Shown: positions 7,578 through 11,004 of the stretch, one piece after another
Numbering within the stretch: the stretch's first letter is position 1
Layout: each line of letters opens with the position of its first letter
From: Saprospiraceae bacterium
Lineage (GTDB): Bacteria; Bacteroidota; Bacteroidia; Chitinophagales; Saprospiraceae
Assembly (NCBI GenBank): GCA_014379065.1
Contig: JACMMM010000254.1
Span: 1 to 11,004 of the forward strand
Reading direction: 5' to 3'
Length of the DNA stretch: 11,004 bases
Position numbers and translations under genes: made by a program
The notes under the pieces: model-generated
The model's database searches: none
What the model saw: only the letters and a program-made list of their open reading frames with translations
Told to the model about the DNA's origin: nothing

Positions 7578-7611
7578 AAGGCCCATGCCGCGGATGCAGC
7601 ATGGGCCTTTT
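7578..7611 (+). terminator. Intrinsic terminator after the 6765-7508 gene
   Basis: A perfect 11-bp stem, aaggcccatgc (7578-7588) with gcatgggcctt (7599-7609), has a 10-base loop and runs into TTTT then C. It lies 70 bases after the stop codon. The ATG at 7585, in frame with the pseudouridine synthase, is inside this hairpin and so is unlikely to be a start. Confidence 0.8.
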
Positions 7612-7659
7612 CATTTACCGGAAAACCCGTCCTTTGTGCTTCAATCGCTGCCAGTCAAA

Positions 7660-8412
7660 ATGTCCCCCTTCTCCATACTTTTCTCCGACGAGCATTTTGT
7701 GGCCATCAACAAGCCGCCGGGAATCCTCATGCACCGCACCCGCATTAGTGAGGACAATGTGTTTGTGGTGCAGCTCCTGCGCGACCAAATCGGGCAGCGC
7801 GTTTACCCCGTGCATCGGCTCGACCGCGCCACTTCAGGTGTGTTGATTTTTGGCAAAAACGCCGAAGCTTCCGGGCTCCTCGGCGAGCAAGTAATGGACA
7901 AAACCGTAGAGAAAAAATACCTCGCCATCGTGCGCGGCTGGGTGCCCGAAACAGGTACGGTTGATTACGCGCTCGACGACCCCGACTCAGGTAAGGGGCG
8001 ACTCGAAGCCATTACGCACTTTGTCCGTCTTGGCACTTCAGAAATAGACCATCCCATTGGACTGCGACACAAAACCGCGCGTTTTTCCCTCATAGAAGCG
8101 CAATTGGAAACAGGCCGCCGCCACCAGATCCGCAAACATTTTGCCCACCTCAACTACCCTGTCATCGGCGACAAACGCCACGGCGACGTTAAGCACAATT
8201 CGTATTTCCGCGATGTTTTCGACTTGCACAGAATGTTCTTGCACAGTATGTTATTGTCGTTTCGGCATCCGTACACAAACGAAACCATTCTTATTTCGGC
8301 ACCTATAGATGAAGTTTTTGAAAGTACCCTCCATCTGCTAAATCTATACGAATTTTGCCCAGCCATGGCCCTCCATGTACCGGCGGCTTTAGCCGCAGGA
8401 ACGCAGCGTTGA
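7660..8412 (+). CDS. truC: TruC-type tRNA pseudouridine synthase (RluA superfamily)
   Basis: A 250-aa cytoplasmic enzyme that isomerises a uridine in RNA to pseudouridine. The best match from memory is TruC, which modifies position 65 of the tRNA T-arm stem. Residues 5-24 have the family opening ILFSDEHFVAINKPPGILMH. The catalytic motif HRLDRATSG is at 52-60, with Asp55 as the catalytic residue. YLAIVRG is at 87-93, TGRRHQIRKHFAHL at 151-164 and IGDKRHGD at 169-176. There is no S4 domain, as in TruC. I chose the ATG at 7660 because it places the conserved region at residue 5 and avoids the terminator hairpin covering the alternative ATG at 7585. The last 12 residues (HVPAALAAGTQR, 239-250) are read from the left arm of a palindromic repeat and the bases after it, so they are probably an acquired tail. 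An RluA-type rRNA specificity cannot be excluded. Confidence 0.92.
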   Translation: MSPFSILFSDEHFVAINKPPGILMHRTRISEDNVFVVQLLRDQIGQRVYPVHRLDRATSGVLIFGKNAEASGLLGEQVMDKTVEKKYLAIVRGWVPETGTVDYALDDPDSGKGRLEAITHFVRLGTSEIDHPIGLRHKTARFSLIEAQLETGRRHQIRKHFAHLNYPVIGDKRHGDVKHNSYFRDVFDLHRMFLHSMLLSFRHPYTNETILISAPIDEVFESTLHLLNLYEFCPAMALHVPAALAAGTQR

Positions 8413-8484
8413 ATCCGTGGATTTGATTTTAATAAAAGTCTGGCCTTAAGCCAAGTATTCCTGCGGCTAAAGCCGCCGGTACAT
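8375..8484. repeat. Inverted repeat IR4 (27-bp perfect arms) overlapping the truC 3' end
   Basis: The left arm (8375-8401) and right arm (8458-8484) are exact reverse complements of 27 bases, built around ggcggctttagccgc, with a 56-base centre. The arms are GC-rich, unlike the other palindromes here. The left arm is coding: it gives the C-terminal tail of the pseudouridine synthase, whose stop lies 9 bases past the arm. The motif looks like a widely dispersed bacterial intergenic repeat, but I cannot verify its copy number. Confidence 0.95.
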
Positions 8485-8497
8485 ACACTTTAGGCAG

Positions 8498-8532
8498 AAG
8501 TTAGGAGGCAACTTGAAGTTGCCTCCTAACTT
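8498..8532. repeat. Perfect palindrome IR5 (17-bp arms, 1-base loop)
   Basis: aagttaggaggcaactt (8498-8514), a single G, then its exact reverse complement (8516-8532). It sits 13 bases after IR4, so two unrelated palindromes are stacked in one gap. It overlaps the TTG codons at 8513, 8519 and 8531 that could serve as the most upstream starts of the oxidoreductase. Confidence 0.94.
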
Positions 8533-8557
8533 GATTCACCTTGAATATATCCACAAA

Positions 8558-9574
8558 TTGACCACCTCATCCTATTCCCTCCGCGCTGGCAACCTTGCCG
8601 ACCTTAAAATCCAAACCTTCGAACTCCCCGCACCTGCTCCCGGCGAAGTTCAGATTGCCGTGCGCGCCATCGGCCTCAATTTCGCCGATGTGTTTGCGAT
8701 TTGGGGACTTTACGGCGCAACGCCCAAAGGTGCATTCACGCCCGGTCTGGAGTATTCCGGTGTCGTGGAAGCTGTGGGCGAAGGCATCACCCATCTTCGT
8801 CCCGGCGACCGCATTATGGGCGTGACGCGCTTTGGGGCCTACACCACGCACTTGAATATTGATGCTCGCTATGCGATCCCGCTCCGGCCCGAATGGGATT
8901 TTCAAACAGGCGCAGCCTATCTGGTGCAAACGCTCACAGCCTTCTATGGCATGGCGACTTTGGGGGCTTTGCGGCCCGGGCAGAATGTATTGATACACAG
9001 CGCAGTGGGGGGCGTAGGCTTGCAGGCATTGAAGATTGCCAAGGCGTATGGTTGCTTCACGATCGGCACTGTTGGCAGTGCGGCTAAGGTAGATTTTGCA
9101 AAGTCGGAAGGCTATGATCATGTCATCGTGCGTGGCAAGGATTTTAAGGAACAACTCAAAACAGCGCTTGACGGAAAGCCCCTTCATTTGCTGATGGACA
9201 GCGTGGGCGGGCCATTTTTTAGCATTCCTTTCTCCATGCTCGCGCCGATGGGTCGGGCTGTGGTTTTTGGTTCAGCCCGCTATGCTACTGCCAGCGACCG
9301 CCCAAACAAACTCCACCTCCTGAGGCACTTTTTTACCCGACCCAAAGTAGACCCGCAACGGATGGTAGAAACCAACCGCGCCGTGTTGGGTTTCAACCTG
9401 ATCTGGTTGTATGAAAACGCCGACCTGCTGCGTAGTCTGTTGGTCGAACTCGAAGCGTTGAACCTTGCCCCTCCACATGTGGGACATGTTTTCCCCTTTG
9501 AAAAATTACCTGATGCCGTGCGGCTTTTTCAGACGGGGAAGACGATGGGGAAGGTGGTGGTGGAAGTAAGTTGA
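8558..9574 (+). CDS. Zinc-free MDR-family quinone oxidoreductase (VAT-1-like)
   Basis: A 338-aa cytoplasmic NAD(P)H-dependent reductase of the medium-chain dehydrogenase/reductase superfamily, quinone oxidoreductase branch. Numbering from the chosen start, residues 6-110 form the GroES-like domain (PAPGEVQIAVRAIGLNFADV at 26-45, PGLEYSGVVEAVG at 62-74, PGDRIMG at 82-88). The nucleotide-binding motif HSAVGGVGLQALKIAKAYG is at 147-165. GSVG-type residues follow in TVGSAAK, and the C-terminal PFEKLPDAVRLFQTGKTMGKVVV is at 313-335. Zinc ligands are absent: Cys166 is the only cysteine. The physiological substrate is unknown. No ATG exists in the 5' part. I prefer the TTG at 8558, which puts the conserved YSLRAG six codons in. 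TTGs at 8513, 8519 and 8531 lie in palindrome IR5, which may have displaced an original start. The stop codon overlaps IR6 by one base. Confidence 0.9.
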   Translation: MTTSSYSLRAGNLADLKIQTFELPAPAPGEVQIAVRAIGLNFADVFAIWGLYGATPKGAFTPGLEYSGVVEAVGEGITHLRPGDRIMGVTRFGAYTTHLNIDARYAIPLRPEWDFQTGAAYLVQTLTAFYGMATLGALRPGQNVLIHSAVGGVGLQALKIAKAYGCFTIGTVGSAAKVDFAKSEGYDHVIVRGKDFKEQLKTALDGKPLHLLMDSVGGPFFSIPFSMLAPMGRAVVFGSARYATASDRPNKLHLLRHFFTRPKVDPQRMVETNRAVLGFNLIWLYENADLLRSLLVELEALNLAPPHVGHVFPFEKLPDAVRLFQTGKTMGKVVVEVS

Positions 9575-9683
9575 TTTTGGATTTACGATTTTGGATTTAC
9601 GATTAAAAGATCTCGAATGGGGCTTGTTCACTAGTTTTGCACGGCCAGGGAAAATCGTAATTCCAAAATCGTAAATCCAAAAT
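9574..9683. repeat. Inverted repeat IR6 (31-bp arms with internal tandem unit)
   Basis: The left arm (9574-9604) and right arm (9653-9683) are complementary at 30 of 31 positions. Each arm is itself a tandem repeat of the 14-base unit attttggatttacg. The 48-base centre (9605-9652) contains gatctcgaa (9609-9617), which also occurs in the centre of IR1 (64-72). The element starts on the last base of the oxidoreductase stop codon and ends 7 bases before the ATG of the next gene, so it fills the whole gap. Confidence 0.94.
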
Positions 9684-9690
9684 TTAAAAC

Positions 9691-10164
9691 ATGACAAACA
9701 CCCCCTTAGATGCCCCTACCGACTTCACTCCTGCCGACGACGAACGCCCTGCCGGACAATGGATGGAAGGCTATTGGGCCGAAACCGTGCCCTGGGCCAA
9801 ACGCTTTGCATTTGCCATTTGGGCTTATTACGGCTGGATGATTTACCAGCAATTTGAGATATATTCCTCCGACATGGTAGTTTATCAAGGCGCTCTGATG
9901 CATATTGGGATTCTGTTGCTCTATTCTCCCATCCTTCTGCTGGGCTATTTTTGTTTCCGTTTTGCGCAGGATTTGGAACGAGCGCTGGCAGGACAAGACC
10001 AACTTTTACTTGAAAAAGCCTTCCGACACTTGCACCGTTTTTTGGTTTTGAGCTTGGTGGTTGCAGCGCTCTGGCTCTGGTCAGCCGCAATCGGATGGTA
10101 CAACACCTTTCAGATTATGTCGGAATACAATACGCCCTATGAAAATCCGCTTCAATCGGAGTAA
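9691..10164 (+). CDS. Three-helix membrane protein, DUF5362-like
   Basis: A 157-aa inner-membrane protein of unknown function. An acidic N-terminal tail (residues 1-33, with DERPAGQWMEGYW) is followed by membrane segments near 36-52, 68-89 and 116-134. A loop at 90-115 (RFAQDLERALAGQDQLLLEKAFRHLH) has the pattern 'F...L..AL...D...L..AF..L..F' that I associate with DUF5362-type Bacteroidota membrane proteins. This assignment is from memory and tentative. The start codon follows an A-rich leader (aaaatttaaaac), common in this phylum. The next gene encodes a protein of similar size and layout, so the two are probably diverged paralogues that may work together. Confidence 0.85.
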   Translation: MTNTPLDAPTDFTPADDERPAGQWMEGYWAETVPWAKRFAFAIWAYYGWMIYQQFEIYSSDMVVYQGALMHIGILLLYSPILLLGYFCFRFAQDLERALAGQDQLLLEKAFRHLHRFLVLSLVVAALWLWSAAIGWYNTFQIMSEYNTPYENPLQSE

Positions 10165-10178
10165 TATATTAATCTCGC

Positions 10179-10212
10179 AAACCTCGTAGGTTTTAAAAAC
10201 CCTACGAGTTTT
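10179..10212. repeat. Degraded copy of palindrome IR3 (IR7)
   Basis: The left arm aaacctcgtaggtttt (10179-10194) is identical to the IR3 arm at 1546-1561. The right arm (10195-10212) has one extra C and one missing G compared with a perfect complement, so the stem is bulged. It lies between the two membrane protein genes. The right arm ends in TTTT, so a weak terminator or processing hairpin is possible. Confidence 0.88.
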
Positions 10213-10226
10213 AGATACAAAATCTT

Positions 10227-10721
10227 ATGGAAAATCTTGAGAACGATATGCCCCAAGAATTGACCGAAAACGCTGAAAACCAAGGTCTTTGGCTGACCGA
10301 GCGATTGTTGGAACAACTGCGCAATTCCGCCCGGGTCGGGATGCCCTTGATGCTGCTGTGCATGGTAGTGGGCATTGCGGTAGCGGCGCTTTCGGTCTTG
10401 TCTCAGCTTTGGTTTTGGATGCAGCGACAAAAAGGAGATTTCTATCTCCTGGAAGGTGGAAACCTTTATAGGCTGCTCAATTTGCTGCTGATTTCTGCTA
10501 TTGTTTACTGTTTCGCCCGCGCGGTTATAGAGGGCTATAAAAGCTGGAAACTTCTGAAATACAGCCAAACCGATGATGACGCCCTTCTTGAAGGCACGGA
10601 GCGGCTTTCCAAAATGTTTCGTTGGCTTACCTTTTGGGGAGTCCTATATTTGGCTTACCCGATTTTGGGAAAGGTTTGGAGTGCTTTTGTTGCGCTGTTG
10701 GCCCGACCTACGCAATTTTAG
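10227..10721 (+). CDS. Three-helix membrane protein, probable paralogue of the preceding gene
   Basis: A 164-aa inner-membrane protein of unknown function. The N-terminal 34 residues are acidic and amphipathic (MENLENDMPQELTENAEN). Membrane segments lie near 38-60, 81-98 and 133-157. The loop between the second and third segments (RAVIEGYKSWKLLKYSQTDDDALLEGTERLSKMFRW minus its ends, about 98-133) repeats the pattern of the upstream protein: aromatic/basic residues, a short helix, D-rich turn, L...L..LS.MFR. Overall identity looks low, but length, topology and loop pattern agree, so I infer an old tandem duplication. The ATG at 10227 is 63 bases after the previous stop, with the degraded palindrome between. 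Co-transcription is likely. Confidence 0.85.
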   Translation: MENLENDMPQELTENAENQGLWLTERLLEQLRNSARVGMPLMLLCMVVGIAVAALSVLSQLWFWMQRQKGDFYLLEGGNLYRLLNLLLISAIVYCFARAVIEGYKSWKLLKYSQTDDDALLEGTERLSKMFRWLTFWGVLYLAYPILGKVWSAFVALLARPTQF

Positions 10722-10781
10722 GAGGTACTGATTTGACCCCGAAGGTTGTCCAATCTCGTTTGATGCACGCCAACTATTAAA

Positions 10782-10810
10782 TTGTTGTCAAAGTCTTTCA
10801 CCTTTATAAA
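10782..10810 (+). promoter_or_regulatory. Candidate promoter before the last gene
   Basis: TTGTTG (10782-10787) and TATAAA (10805-10810) are 17 bases apart, 57 bases before the ATG at 10868. This resembles a sigma70-type promoter, but Bacteroidota housekeeping promoters usually follow TTTG/TAnnTTTG, so it is weak evidence in an AT-rich gap. Confidence 0.25.
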
Positions 10811-10867
10811 TGACCAAAAGACAATGCGTTGAAGCGGCAAAGTATTTCTCATTTTAAAATTTTGGAA

Positions 10868-11004
10868 ATGAACACTGCCCTACGTATTGCACTGCTTTTT
10901 AATTCACTACTCCTCATTTCGGCATGCGGTGAAGCTTCTCAGCCAAAATCACTTGACGCCAGTTTGAGTCCCCCACTTACAAGTCCTATGGTTGAAATGG
11001 CGGA
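10868..11004 (+). CDS. Lipoprotein, N-terminal fragment cut by the window edge
   Basis: An open frame runs from the ATG at 10868 to the end of the window (45 codons). Residues 1-19 form a signal peptide (MNTALRIALLFNSLLLISA) ending in a good lipobox (I-S-A-C), with Cys20 as the lipidation site. A polar, Ser/Pro-rich linker follows (GEASQPKSLDASLSPPLTSP). The export to the inner or outer membrane is well supported. The mature domain lies outside the window, so function cannot be judged. Confidence 0.8.
   Translation, partial: MNTALRIALLFNSLLLISACGEASQPKSLDASLSPPLTSPMVEMA

Noticed and set aside
7585..7659. Upstream ATG start for the pseudouridine synthase
   Set aside because: The ATG is in the stem of an intrinsic terminator, and the extra 25 residues do not match the family N-terminus, which begins right after the ATG at 7660.
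8375..8532. CRISPR-like array
   Set aside because: The repeats are inverted, only two arms per element, and unrelated between IR4 and IR5. There are no regular spacers and no cas genes.
8567..9187. 206-aa minus-strand open frame opposite the oxidoreductase
   Set aside because: The plus strand shows a full MDR domain. This frame has no recognisable domain.

Overview
The window reads as chromosomal DNA of a Bacteroidota bacterium, most likely from the Saprospiria (Lewinella/Haliscomenobacter-like). Two large exported proteins end in a type IX secretion (T9SS) type A sorting domain with the LKIYPNP motif. They carry the Ig-like, PKD and 'GCDS' modules typical of that class. Start codons follow A-rich leaders instead of strong Shine-Dalgarno sequences, and there are two lipoproteins. 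No rRNA, tRNA, CRISPR array, transposase or phage gene was found.

Layout: (1) 1-1120: a long palindrome (8-155), a lipoprotein gene (313-1005) built from four copies of a 'FPI..DG' unit, and a sister palindrome (1018-1113) in the convergent gap. (2) 1124-6445, minus strand: a small TerB-like helical protein, a 320-aa T9SS protein, and a 1237-aa T9SS protein with an N-terminal DUF4874/DUF4832 (TIM-barrel, glycoside-hydrolase-like) region followed by PKD, GCDS and Ig-like modules. The two T9SS proteins share a homologous C-terminal block. (3) 6446-6764: divergent intergenic region. (4) 6765-10721, plus strand: an unrecognised protein with two hydrophobic segments and an intrinsic terminator, a TruC-type tRNA pseudouridine synthase, a zinc-free MDR-family quinone oxidoreductase, and two adjacent three-helix membrane proteins that look like paralogues. 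(5) 10868-end: the start of another lipoprotein, cut by the window edge.

The most unusual feature is not a protein. Most gene borders carry an intergenic palindrome: six long ones plus one degraded copy, in at least four sequence families. Arms are 15-43 bp and nearly perfect. Two elements of one family have different block orders in their arms, yet each is self-complementary. One palindrome supplies the last 12 codons of the pseudouridine synthase gene, another covers the most upstream possible starts of the oxidoreductase, and a third begins on the oxidoreductase stop codon. I see no single pathway linking the genes. The region looks like ordinary housekeeping and cell-surface genes punctuated by a dense population of hairpin repeats.
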